Of a stretch of DNA of 64,000 bases, positions 8,750 through 17,177 are shown piece after piece. How positions within the stretch are numbered: position 1 is the first letter of the stretch; each line of letters opens with the position of its first letter. Under the pieces are notes generated by a model, which saw only the letters and a list, made by a program, of their open reading frames with translations, was not told the origin of the DNA and searched no databases. The position numbers and the translations under genes are program-made. The DNA is from Mycobacterium dioxanotrophicus (lineage in GTDB: Bacteria > Actinomycetota > Actinomycetes > Mycobacteriales > Mycobacteriaceae): contig NZ_CP020809.1 of assembly GCF_002157835.1 (NCBI RefSeq), forward strand, positions 7,006,001 through 7,070,000. Reading direction: 5' to 3'.

Positions 8750-9333
8750 GGCCGCGTGCCTCCTTTCTGATGATGGTCACGGACACAAGTTGATGGCTGG
8801 GATTGGGACCTTGCACGACAGGGAGATTCGTGGTTCCACCTGCGATTGACATCACGCTGTTCACCGTGCGGTGCGGTTCTGATGATGCTACGGAGCGCGG
8901 TGGTTGTAAACCGGTATTTTTACCGAGTAACGCTGCACTACAACGTAATTGAATACAACGAAACCTAGGAATGTCGAGCGACGTTCCTAGCGGGGCAAAC
9001 AGCCATCGTGAGAGATGTATGAGATTTTTCTTTCAGGCCCTGCTTCCGGTTGATGCGCACACCGAGAGCCGAGACAGAAAGGGGATGGAACAACCGGAAG
9101 CGCCTGGACCAGCTTTCGCTGTTGCGCAGAATTTCGCTGATCCAAAAGTCGGCAGCAACGCCGACCGCGCCCGCGCATGACAAAGCGGCCGTAGATGCGC
9201 GATGCATCCCGGCCAGCAAATTGTCGTTGCACGTCATAGACATGCGATCAACGGTAGCAGCGACGCCCGCCAGCACAACTACCTTTTTCTCCCCACCGGC
9301 CCACGATGATGAATGCCTGCAGCGATCCGCGAT
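8750..9333. other. Non-coding stretch upstream of the HNH gene
   Basis: I see no convincing gene in this 584-bp stretch. Open frames exist on both strands but lack ribosome sites and recognisable motifs. The part at 8880-8965 is A/T-richer than its surroundings and probably holds the HNH promoter. A strong hairpin at 8965-8990 is listed separately. The stretch ends where the large inverted repeat begins. Confidence 0.5.
8965..8990. other. Strong hairpin, 12-bp stem with 2-nt loop
   Basis: CTAGGAATGTCG and CGACGTTCCTAG pair along 12 positions with one G-T pair, separated by only AG. There is no T run, so it is not a standard intrinsic terminator. It could be an operator for the HNH-tRNA unit or an attachment-type site. 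Confidence 0.4.
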
Positions 9334-9424
9334 GGACGTTGTTGTGGCGGTGGGTTTTTGCGTGGGCAAGCAGTGCTGATCTGGGGGTGTCGGGGGCGGT
9401 CCGGGGCGTACAGGTTTTTCACAA

Positions 9425-9443
9425 CAAGAAATTCTGTTTCTTG
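9425..9443. promoter_or_regulatory. Inverted repeat upstream of permease, copy A (candidate operator)
   Basis: CAAGAAA and TTTCTTG pair perfectly around a 5-nt spacer, about 87 bp upstream of the permease start codon. The same site is at 16271-16289 in the other repeat arm. Its size and place fit a dimeric repressor site; the regulator is not identifiable here. Confidence 0.4.
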
Positions 9444-9529
9444 CCGCGAAACAGGCGTACTGTGCTCCGAATCACACCGCTGAGGTGCGTTCGTCCGCTG
9501 CACGCCGCAGCCCCGCGAAGGGACGCGAC

Positions 9530-11023
9530 ATGACGTCGAACCCCGTTGGCCAAGAACGGAAGTTGCACAAAGGCACCAACTGGTGGGGTGCCTTTGTCAT
9601 CGGTCTGGCCGGCCCATCCTGGTCACCGGGATCGACCCCCGGCCGTGCAAGCCCTCGGCGCGGCCGCGATACCCCTGCTCGCCGTCACGACAGCGATCGG
9701 TGTGTTGCTGTGCCTGTTCGCCGCCGAACTGGCCGCCGTGATGCCGCACCGCACCGGCGGCCTGCCCTCCTACACCACCGAATCCTTCGAACTCGTCCAC
9801 CCCGCCACCGCCACCCACCTCGGCGGCCTGTCGGCCTGGGCCTACTGGCTGGGCTGGTTTCCCGTCGCCCCATCAACATGATCCTGGCCTCGGCCTACAT
9901 CACCCAACTGTTCTCCATACCGCAAGGACCATCGTTCCTGCCGTTCGGCGGACTGGGCAGCCCCATCACGCTCTCGGTGCTGATCATCTCCGTCGTCGCC
10001 ATCGCCATCATGTACGTCCCGGCCTACTTCGGCATCAAACTGGGCGCCGAATTCGCCACCATCCTGGGCATCGTGTCCATGGCACCCCTGACCATCCTGA
10101 TCCTGCTGCCCCTGTTTCACCCCAGCTCGATCCACCTGAGCAACCTCGCCGGCTTCCACTTCGCCCCCGGCGTCCTGGGCAGCCCCACCCTCATCCTGGC
10201 CTGGATGTTCGTCATGACCTGGTCGGTGCTGGCCATGGAAGCCGCCGCCTGCTACCTCGGCGAATGCCGCAACCCCGCCCGCGACGCCAAAATCGCCATG
10301 ACCATGGAAGGCGTCTACGGCTTCTTCATCTTCGTCTTCATGGCCGTCGCCCTGGTCGCAGTCCTGGGCGTGGCCAAAGACGCCGACCCCCTGACCATCT
10401 TCACCTCACTGATCACCGCCGTCACCGGATCCTCGGCGGCTGGGTGCAATGGGCCCTGGGCCTACCGCTGATCGTGGCGCTGCTGCTCTCCGTACTCAAC
10501 GCCATCATGGGCTGCGCCCGCTCCCTCTACCAAGCCTCCGAAGACGGCATGCTGCCCCGCTGGTTCGGCCACCTCAACACCCACGGCGTGCCCGCCCGCG
10601 CGATGGCCTTCAACGTGGTCTGCTCATTCCTGGTCCTGCTCTTCGGCAGCCCCTGCGCATCTACATCTTCTCCAACATGGGCTACCTCTTCTCCGCCGGA
10701 CTGGTGTTCTTCGCCTACTTCGCCCACCGCCAAACACGACCCACCATCCACCGCCCGTACGACTGCCCGGCTTCATGCGCTGGCTGTCCCTGGCCATCGG
10801 ACTATTCGTCCTGGTGCTATGGCTCTTCGGCGGCTGGAACAGCCCCGCCATCGTCATCGGCACCCCCAGCCACACCCTCTTCTTCGTCGGCGTCCTCATC
10901 CTCGCCGCCTACATCCCACTACACATGTGGCGCCGCATCACCGACCGCCGCCGCCCACACACCACACCCACACCCATCACCACCCACACCCCCGAACCCG
11001 AACCGGAACCGGAACCCGTATGA
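9530..11023 (+). pseudogene. APC-family amino-acid permease, copy A, multiply frameshifted
   Basis: This is the counterpart of the intact permease at 14685-16184. Compared with that copy it has one base missing at six places, each inside a C or G run: near 9613, 9636, 9868, 10435, 10650 and 10754. The first two losses come within 40 codons of the start, so no full-length protein can be read. Nothing else in the regions compared differs. The stop codon overlaps the start of the next gene (ATGA), so the original order was permease followed by USP with translational coupling. Losses restricted to homopolymers are what uncorrected sequencing error produces, so the gene may be intact in the organism. 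Confidence 0.8.
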
Positions 11024-11493
11024 ACACCAAATTCAAACGCCGCCGCGGCGATCAGCAACCCGCAACGCCCCGCGACGTCGTCATCGTCATACGCCCCAAC
11101 GCCCCCGCATCCGACGCACTGTTCAAGGCCGCACGTGCCGCGGGCGGCACAGCGACAGTTGTTGTGCCACTGAAGATCCACGGTTATTCCCTCGGAATGC
11201 CCAACCCCGGTCTTATGCCAACGGCGCGAGAATCCGCGGCAGCCAACACCGGGGTCACCAAGACCGTCGACAGGCTGCGCCGCGCGGGTGTCGATGTGGA
11301 CGGCCAGATCGTGGTCACCCGCCACGCCGACCGTGCGATCACCCGGATCGTTCGCCTTCGCGGCGCAACGCGGGTCCTGATGGAAACATCGACCGCCAGC
11401 CCACTTCGGCGGTTCCTGGAAGGCGATTTACATCGCCGGCTCGCGCGCCGATTAGAACCTAGCGTGACCGTCGAATCGATACCTCAGCCCTGA
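11020..11493 (+). CDS. USP-like protein coupled to the permease
   Basis: The product has 157 aa. Its ATG overlaps the stop of the upstream permease (ATGA), so translation is probably coupled. After a basic, disordered N-terminus (residues 1-18), residues 19-150 read as a universal-stress-protein-like alpha/beta fold: the first strand DVVIVIRP, a helix, a second strand TVVVPL, and a later strand QIVVTR followed by the helix HADRAITRIV. The nucleotide-binding G-2x-G-9x-G motif of canonical UspA is not evident, so this may be a non-ATP-binding regulatory version. The partner copy of the permease at 14685-16184 lacks such a downstream gene. A role in regulating transport is inferred from the pairing. 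Confidence 0.65.
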   Translation: MNTKFKRRRGDQQPATPRDVVIVIRPNAPASDALFKAARAAGGTATVVVPLKIHGYSLGMPNPGLMPTARESAAANTGVTKTVDRLRRAGVDVDGQIVVTRHADRAITRIVRLRGATRVLMETSTASPLRRFLEGDLHRRLARRLEPSVTVESIPQP

Positions 11494-11724
11494 TGCGATA
11501 ACCCGCCCATCGCCAATCAAGCGACTCGGGCTTCGATGCGTCGAGGTGGTAGCCGGGTCAGGTTGTCGCCGATGCGCCCGGAGTGGGCGTTAGTGAATTC
11601 AGCGACAACCAACCCGGCGACCACGGCCGATGCCCCCGGCGTTGGGCAGCTGGCCTGAACATCCCTTATCCGGTGCCCACAGGGCTCGGTCGGCGAACGG
11701 TCAAACACGACGGGAAGGTATGTC

Positions 11725-12180
11725 GTGAGCGGGTTTGAAGGCCAGCACACACCAAGCTCCCACTCGGACACGTCAGGGATCGGGCGATCCGGCGGTCCGC
11801 CCGCGCGTCGTTCAAAAAGTTCCACGAAACCGGGCTCAAGACACCAAATCCGCGCCGGATCAGAGGTCAAGCTGGCGTGGTCGCTTGCCGACACGGTCGC
11901 GGCCTGCTTCACCGACGCCGAGCATGCCTGGACCTACGCTGCGTTGGGTGCGGGCGAAGCATCCGCCACCATCCGGCGAGTGCTCGATATTGTTGTGCGC
12001 CAAAGATTTCCTCTGCCGACCAAGCTCATCAGAGCTGTGGAATCATGGCTGGAGTGCTATGCCGGCACCGACAACGAATCGCAGCTGCGCGATCTCATCC
12101 GTCGGCTGGTGCCACAGGCCGTTACCCAGCCGCAAAACGTCGGACCCGCGGTCTCCTGGCCACGTCGTCGCCTGTCATAA
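11725..12180 (+). CDS. Hypothetical helical protein, paralogous to 34282-34629
   Basis: The product has 151 aa. Residues 1-45 are Ser/Gly/Pro-rich and probably disordered. Residues 47-130 form a helical region matching the product of 34282-34629: both show an Ala-Trp start, an Ile-Arg or Ile-Asp helix, a LP.K/D.L turn, a conserved Trp followed by Tyr-x-Gly (WLECYAG against WVSAYEG), and a final LR.L segment. The start is GTG at 11725 with GGGAAGG upstream. No enzyme motif is visible and the function is unknown. The flanking stretches 11494-11724 and 12181-12422 show no gene. Confidence 0.55.
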   Translation: MSGFEGQHTPSSHSDTSGIGRSGGPPARRSKSSTKPGSRHQIRAGSEVKLAWSLADTVAACFTDAEHAWTYAALGAGEASATIRRVLDIVVRQRFPLPTKLIRAVESWLECYAGTDNESQLRDLIRRLVPQAVTQPQNVGPAVSWPRRRLS

Positions 12181-12422
12181 ACGCGAGGGCGAACACGGCG
12201 GCATCAACGGCGGATGGATGCCCGACGCGGCGAAGCTACCCATCCCGAGACGTACTCGCAGGGACGGCGTTTGACTGTTTTCGTGTGACACGGGAGGACC
12301 TCCGGGATTGGTGGACATGTCTCCCCGATCAACCAACTGTCACCAACGTGGCTGCCGAGTACACCTACGATGCGGCCAACCAAGCCTGACCGCAGACACC
12401 GGAGAGAGCCTGCGGCAGCGGG

Positions 12423-14405
12423 TTATCCTCCGACGTGCACGATCGGTCGGCGTTTCACATTGGGTTCGGCCTGGCGGAGCACTTCGCGGGTGACCGGCGC
12501 GGTCTCGCCTTGGCCGAGTAGGACGAATCGGGCCAGGTGGGCGAGGGGATTGCCTTCGGTCCATTGGAAATGCAGGTGTGGCAGTAGGCCGGTGTGGTCG
12601 CGCACGCGCAGCATCAACGCGGCGAGGGCGTTCGGGGCGGCTGCGCTCTCCAGTCTCAGCAGATGGTGGCCGGCGGTTTCGATCCCGTGAACGATCAGAG
12701 TGGAGGAGAACTCCGAGGGGTCTGTCACTTCGACCTCGACGACGATGACGTGCGCCTCGGGTGGGATCGGGTTGAGCAGACGCTGCTGGTGTTCTTTTTC
12801 TTTCAGCTCTTCTGCGGTCTCGTCACAGTGATAGCGGTGCGCGATGAAATGCAGCGATCCCGCGGTGATGCCGTCGGCGATGAAAGCCAGTGCCAGGTCG
12901 TCGAATTCGATGCGCTCGTGCCGCAGTTCGGTGCTGCGACTGATCCGAGAAGCCAGCGAGACCACGGCCATCGCGACGATGAACAGCACTGAGATGACGA
13001 TGCCGTCCGGCTTGTCGATGATGTTCACAGCCACGGCGTACGCCAGTAGCGCGGTCACGAGGCCGAATCCGATGGCGGCGCCGGTGCGGTGGTAGCGGCG
13101 CATGGCCAGGGTCACCGCGAATGCCCCGGACATCATCATGACCAGGATGCCGGTGGCGTAGGCGCCGGCCTGGGAGTCGACATCCGCCCCGAACCAGATG
13201 GTGATCGCGATCGCGATCGCGGTGTTGAGCAGCACGACGGGGCGTAGCGCGCGGCCCCATTCGGGGGCCATGCCGTATGAAGGAAGGTAGCGCGGCACGA
13301 TGTTGATCAGCCCGGCCATGGCCGAGGCGCCGGCGAACCACAGGATCAGGATTGTGCTGATGTCGTAAGCGGTACCGAACCCATTGCCGAGTAGACCGTG
13401 GGCCAGGTATGCCAGTGCACGCCCGTTGGCCTGCCCGCCGGCGGCAAACTCCGGGGCCGGGATGAGCACAGTGGTGATGAAGCTGGTCGCGAGCAGATAG
13501 GCACTCATGATGATTGCCGCGGAGGCGAGAAGCTTTCGGGTGCGGGCGATTCGGCTCTTCAATCGCTCCTTGTCGGTCTTTCCGTCAGCCTTGATCAGCG
13601 GCATCATGCTCACCCCGGTCTCGAACCCGGACAGGCCCAGGACCAACAGCGGAAACGCAATGAAAGCCGTGACCAGGGCATTCCCCGCGCCGCCGGTGGC
13701 CAGCATCGTTGTGAACCAGTCGTGCACGCGGACAGGTTGGCCGATACAGGACACCACCCCGGCGATCACCACAACCAGGTTGAGGCCGAGGTAAGCCACC
13801 ACCAGCGGCACCGCAACGATGACCGCTTCACTGAAGCCGGCCAGGAACACCCCGCCCAGGATGAGCAGCAGGATCACCGTGATCACGACAGCGTGGCCGT
13901 CGAAAGCTTTTGGTGTGAAAGGATTCTCGATCAGATGCGCAGTGGCATCAGCCGCGGACAGGGTGATGGTGATGATCCATGAGGTGACCACGAACCCCAA
14001 CAGCACGAGCACGAGCAGTTTGCCCCGCCAGAACGGCAACAGTCGTTCCAGCATCGCCACCGATCCCTGCCCGTGGGGGCTCTCCTGGGCCACCCTCCGG
14101 TACATCGGCAGCATGCCCAGCAGGGTCAGGAACACGATAAGCAGCGTGGCGAGCGGCGAGATGGCGCCGGCGGCCAATGCGGCGATCCCCGGCGTATAAC
14201 CAAGACTGGAAAAGTAATCCACACCGGTCAGGCACATCACTTTCCACCAGGCGTTTTCCTCGTGGTGCTCCTCGGATACCTCCGGCCCGGTGATTGACGT
14301 GATCCGCTCGCGCATCAGCCAACGAACGAACGGACTCGCTGAACGCTGACGTCTGTCCGGTATCGGATCGGCGACTGTGATATCTGGAAGCCCGGTCTGG
14401 GTCAT
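12423..14405 (-). CDS. APC-superfamily permease with C-terminal cytoplasmic domain
   Basis: The product has 660 aa. Residues about 60-510 contain twelve or more hydrophobic segments, including TGVDYFSSLGYTPGIAAL and FETGVSMMPLI, which resemble the substrate-binding breaks of large amino-acid/polyamine permeases. Residues about 530-660 form a soluble tail with a beta strand (AHVIVVEVEVTD) and helices. The family imports amino acids or related cations across the plasma membrane. ATG at 14405 is chosen because GGAGGA lies 5 bases upstream; the open frame runs further but without a ribosome site. The gene lies wholly inside the segment bounded by the inverted repeat, so inversion would reverse it. 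The exact substrate cannot be told. Confidence 0.8.
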   Translation of the reverse strand: MTQTGLPDITVADPIPDRRQRSASPFVRWLMRERITSITGPEVSEEHHEENAWWKVMCLTGVDYFSSLGYTPGIAALAAGAISPLATLLIVFLTLLGMLPMYRRVAQESPHGQGSVAMLERLLPFWRGKLLVLVLLGFVVTSWIITITLSAADATAHLIENPFTPKAFDGHAVVITVILLLILGGVFLAGFSEAVIVAVPLVVAYLGLNLVVVIAGVVSCIGQPVRVHDWFTTMLATGGAGNALVTAFIAFPLLVLGLSGFETGVSMMPLIKADGKTDKERLKSRIARTRKLLASAAIIMSAYLLATSFITTVLIPAPEFAAGGQANGRALAYLAHGLLGNGFGTAYDISTILILWFAGASAMAGLINIVPRYLPSYGMAPEWGRALRPVVLLNTAIAIAITIWFGADVDSQAGAYATGILVMMMSGAFAVTLAMRRYHRTGAAIGFGLVTALLAYAVAVNIIDKPDGIVISVLFIVAMAVVSLASRISRSTELRHERIEFDDLALAFIADGITAGSLHFIAHRYHCDETAEELKEKEHQQRLLNPIPPEAHVIVVEVEVTDPSEFSSTLIVHGIETAGHHLLRLESAAAPNALAALMLRVRDHTGLLPHLHFQWTEGNPLAHLARFVLLGQGETAPVTREVLRQAEPNVKRRPIVHVGG

Positions 14406-14611
14406 CGTGTTCCTCCACGAAGGGCATTGGCTGGTAAGGCAATTGGGCACGGCCGGGTCCGAACGACAGCGGAACCCCAGGTGAGATGGTGTCGTGCAGG
14501 ACAATCCATCGGTACTGGGAGTTCCGCTGTCTTTTCTGGGCCCCCCACCTGGCGTGTCATGGTCGCCAGAGGCCCGGTCAGGGTGATCGGTCGTCAGCTG
14601 GCGACCGAGGG

Positions 14612-14681
14612 GTGGGTGTCGTTTTCGGTTATGCCCGGATTTCGCTGGGTCTCCACACCAGAGGATGCGGATTTATCGGCC
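14612..14681 (+). pseudogene. Possible N-terminal remnant of a serine recombinase (resolvase)
   Basis: From GTG at 14612 the frame reads GVVFGYAR, and after a 10-base offset (14639-14648) a second frame reads VSTPEDADLSA up to the repeat boundary at 14682. Joined, these match the hallmark start of serine recombinases, GYARVST followed by an acidic or polar helix, with the catalytic serine in VST. The remnant stops exactly where the permease repeat arm begins. This suggests that the arm replaced or interrupted a recombinase gene. The match is short, needs a frameshift and could be chance. The adjoining 14406-14611 shows no gene. Confidence 0.4.
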
Positions 14682-14684
14682 TGT

Positions 14685-16184
14685 TCATACGGGTTCCGGT
14701 TCCGGTTCGGGTTCGGGGGTGTGGGTGGTGATGGGTGTGGGTGTGGTGTGTGGGCGGCGGCGGTCGGTGATGCGGCGCCACATGTGTAGTGGGATGTAGG
14801 CGGCGAGGATGAGGACGCCGACGAAGAAGAGGGTGTGGCTGGGGGTGCCGATGACGATGGCGGGGCTGTTCCAGCCGCCGAAGAGCCATAGCACCAGGAC
14901 GAATAGTCCGATGGCCAGGGACAGCCAGCGCATGAAGCCGGGCAGTCGTACGGGGCGGTGGATGGTGGGTCGTGTTTGGCGGTGGGCGAAGTAGGCGAAG
15001 AACACCAGTCCGGCGGAGAAGAGGTAGCCCATGTTGGAGAAGATGTAGATGCGCAGGGGGCTGCCGAAGAGCAGGACCAGGAATGAGCAGACCACGTTGA
15101 AGGCCATCGCGCGGGCGGGCACGCCGTGGGTGTTGAGGTGGCCGAACCAGCGGGGCAGCATGCCGTCTTCGGAGGCTTGGTAGAGGGAGCGGGCGCAGCC
15201 CATGATGGCGTTGAGTACGGAGAGCAGCAGCGCCACGATCAGCGGTAGGCCCAGGGCCCATTGCACCCAGCCGCCCGAGGATCCGGTGACGGCGGTGATC
15301 AGTGAGGTGAAGATGGTCAGGGGGTCGGCGTCTTTGGCCACGCCCAGGACTGCGACCAGGGCGACGGCCATGAAGACGAAGATGAAGAAGCCGTAGACGC
15401 CTTCCATGGTCATGGCGATTTTGGCGTCGCGGGCGGGGTTGCGGCATTCGCCGAGGTAGCAGGCGGCGGCTTCCATGGCCAGCACCGACCAGGTCATGAC
15501 GAACATCCAGGCCAGGATGAGGGTGGGGCTGCCCAGGACGCCGGGGGCGAAGTGGAAGCCGGCGAGGTTGCTCAGGTGGATCGAGCTGGGGTGAAACAGG
15601 GGCAGCAGGATCAGGATGGTCAGGGGTGCCATGGACACGATGCCCAGGATGGTGGCGAATTCGGCGCCCAGTTTGATGCCGAAGTAGGCCGGGACGTACA
15701 TGATGGCGATGGCGACGACGGAGATGATCAGCACCGAGAGCGTGATGGGGCTGCCCAGTCCGCCGAACGGCAGGAACGATGGTCCTTGCGGTATGGAGAA
15801 CAGTTGGGTGATGTAGGCCGAGGCCAGGATCATGTTGATGGGGGCGACGGGAAACCAGCCCAGCCAGTAGGCCCAGGCCGACAGGCCGCCGAGGTGGGTG
15901 GCGGTGGCGGGGTGGACGAGTTCGAAGGATTCGGTGGTGTAGGAGGGCAGGCCGCCGGTGCGGTGCGGCATCACGGCGGCCAGTTCGGCGGCGAACAGGC
16001 ACAGCAACACACCGATCGCTGTCGTGACGGCGAGCAGGGGTATCGCGGCCGCGCCGAGGGCTTGCACGGCCGGGGGGTCGATCCCGGTGACCAGGATGGG
16101 GCCGGCCAGACCGATGACAAAGGCACCCCACCAGTTGGTGCCTTTGTGCAACTTCCGTTCTTGGCCAACGGGGTTCGACGTCAT
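14685..16184 (-). CDS. APC-family amino-acid permease, intact copy B
   Basis: The product has 499 aa and twelve predicted membrane segments. Near the N-terminus, after a hydrophilic 15-residue leader, WWGAFVIGLAGPI forms the first helix with the glycine-rich break typical of APC carriers. The C-terminal tail is short, with a Thr-Pro stretch and a PEPEPEPEPV end. ATG at 16184 has AAGGGA 6 bases upstream and starts the hydrophilic leader; an earlier GTG-type start is possible. The substrate is probably an amino acid or amine. Unlike copy A, this copy is not followed by the USP-like gene: the sequence after the stop runs into the recombinase-like remnant. Codon use matches the neighbours. Confidence 0.85.
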   Translation of the reverse strand: MTSNPVGQERKLHKGTNWWGAFVIGLAGPILVTGIDPPAVQALGAAAIPLLAVTTAIGVLLCLFAAELAAVMPHRTGGLPSYTTESFELVHPATATHLGGLSAWAYWLGWFPVAPINMILASAYITQLFSIPQGPSFLPFGGLGSPITLSVLIISVVAIAIMYVPAYFGIKLGAEFATILGIVSMAPLTILILLPLFHPSSIHLSNLAGFHFAPGVLGSPTLILAWMFVMTWSVLAMEAAACYLGECRNPARDAKIAMTMEGVYGFFIFVFMAVALVAVLGVAKDADPLTIFTSLITAVTGSSGGWVQWALGLPLIVALLLSVLNAIMGCARSLYQASEDGMLPRWFGHLNTHGVPARAMAFNVVCSFLVLLFGSPLRIYIFSNMGYLFSAGLVFFAYFAHRQTRPTIHRPVRLPGFMRWLSLAIGLFVLVLWLFGGWNSPAIVIGTPSHTLFFVGVLILAAYIPLHMWRRITDRRRPHTTPTPITTHTPEPEPEPEPV

Positions 16185-16270
16185 GTCGCGTCCCTTCGCG
16201 GGGCTGCGGCGTGCAGCGGACGAACGCACCTCAGCGGTGTGATTCGGAGCACAGTACGCCTGTTTCGCGG

Positions 16271-16289
16271 CAAGAAACAGAATTTCTTG
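16271..16289. promoter_or_regulatory. Inverted repeat upstream of permease, copy B (candidate operator)
   Basis: This is the second copy of the CAAGAAA/TTTCTTG site, about 87 bp upstream of the copy B permease start. It would place both permease copies under the same regulator. Confidence 0.4.
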
Positions 16290-16380
16290 TTGTGAAAAAC
16301 CTGTACGCCCCGGACCGCCCCCGACACCCCCAGATCAGCACTGCTTGCCCACGCAAAAACCCACCGCCACAACAACGTCC

Positions 16381-17016
16381 GAGATCCCGCTCCACAGCCC
16401 AGTCAGTCGAGCAGCGATTGCCTAGACCTTCTAATTGACTGACTTCGATCCGCACCGACCGTTCTTCTACGCAGCAGAACTTCTCACCCGTCGCCGGAAT
16501 GTTCATAAAAGGTGGCCACCGGTCTTCCAAATCACTTCGGCAACAACGTAGTACGCGTCGCCGACCGCGACAGTCGCGCCACGGGCCGGTAACAGAAGCA
16601 GCGAATTACCCGCCCTTCGAGGTCTAATGCCAGGCGGTGAGACTCGGCGACGATGCCGACCGCGTATTCGCACACCTTCGAGTCTCCGGCTCACCTCAGG
16701 CACCAACACTGATACGACCATCAAACCCCTTGCCTACCATGCAAACTCGTCGTACGCGTCTGTCCGACAATGGATCTGACCTCGACGTTCGCCGACGCGA
16801 GTTGAAGGTCAAGATCGTTGTACCGCCCACCCGGGCCGGCATCCAACCGCGCCAACCGCTCAAAAGCCTTGTCCTGCTGATCCGCCGGGATATGTGGTCA
16901 GCCATCAGATACTCACAGCAACGTGATGGTGGGCTCCTCGGCAGCATCGCTGGCTTGCATTACCGGCGAGGTTTCGCACCACCGGGACCCGTCTGCAAGG
17001 CAGACAAAACCATGAA
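16381..17016. other. Intergenic debris between the repeat arm and an MFS fragment
   Basis: No intact gene is supported. On the minus strand at about 16741-16895 one frame reads like genuine protein (IPADQQDKAFERLARLD, then a Gly-rich turn and a Leu/Ala/Val segment) with GC-rich third positions. It has no start: a stop sits immediately upstream and a nearby ATG is in a neighbouring frame. This suggests a decayed gene. The rest, including 16381-16740, shows only short unconvincing frames. Confidence 0.4.
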
Positions 17017-17177
17017 ATGCCGCGCGCGACCCCCACTGTTGCCTTCGCCCAGATGCTGATGTCGTTCAACGTCGCCGCGCTGCCGGTATCGATCGGCGGC
17101 ATGGTCGCAGACTTCAGCGTGTCACCAACCGCGGTCAGCACCGCGATCGTCACCTACGGACTGGTGGTCGCCGCGGT
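17017..17177 (+). pseudogene. Truncated N-terminus of an MFS transporter
   Basis: ATG at 17017 opens a frame whose first 53 or so residues read as the first membrane helix, loop and second helix of a major-facilitator transporter (AQMLMSFNVAALPVSIGG, then SPTAVSTAIVTYGLVVAA). The homology stops near 17177, after which the frame reads antisense to the flavin monooxygenase encoded on the minus strand. The fragment ends inside the last codons of that gene, so the breakpoint of a deletion or rearrangement lies here. A product from this fragment would not be functional as a carrier. Confidence 0.6.

Larger units (their letters stand above)
9334..11026 (+). repeat. Left arm of a 1.7-kb inverted repeat
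   Basis: This arm is the reverse complement of 14682-16380. It begins at GGACGTTGTTG and ends at TGAACA, the stop region of the permease it carries. In the stretches I compared by eye the arms are the same apart from six single-base contractions here, which fully account for the length difference (1693 against 1699). The arm includes the permease promoter region and the whole permease reading frame. The arms are separated by 3655 bp, so homologous recombination between them could invert the middle segment. Confidence 0.92.
14682..16380 (-). repeat. Right arm of the 1.7-kb inverted repeat
   Basis: This is the reverse complement of 9334-11026. The outer end is at 16380, where the sequence reads ACAACGTCC on the plus strand; the inner end is at 14682 (TGTTCA). 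Beyond both ends the flanks of the two arms share nothing obvious. The arm carries the intact permease and its upstream region. No transposase, target duplication or short terminal repeat is visible at the arm ends. Confidence 0.92.

Noticed and set aside
8965..9369. Minus-strand frame of 134 aa between the HNH gene and the repeat
   Set aside because: No ribosome site, no recognisable motif, and the frame crosses the repeat boundary, so it is most likely chance.
14486..14731. Plus-strand frame of 81 aa as an intact recombinase
   Set aside because: Only eight residues match a recombinase start in this frame; the match continues in another frame, so an intact gene is not supported.
9334..16380. 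Composite transposon formed by the permease arms
   Set aside because: No transposase in either arm, no short terminal repeats and no visible target duplication; homologous duplication is simpler.
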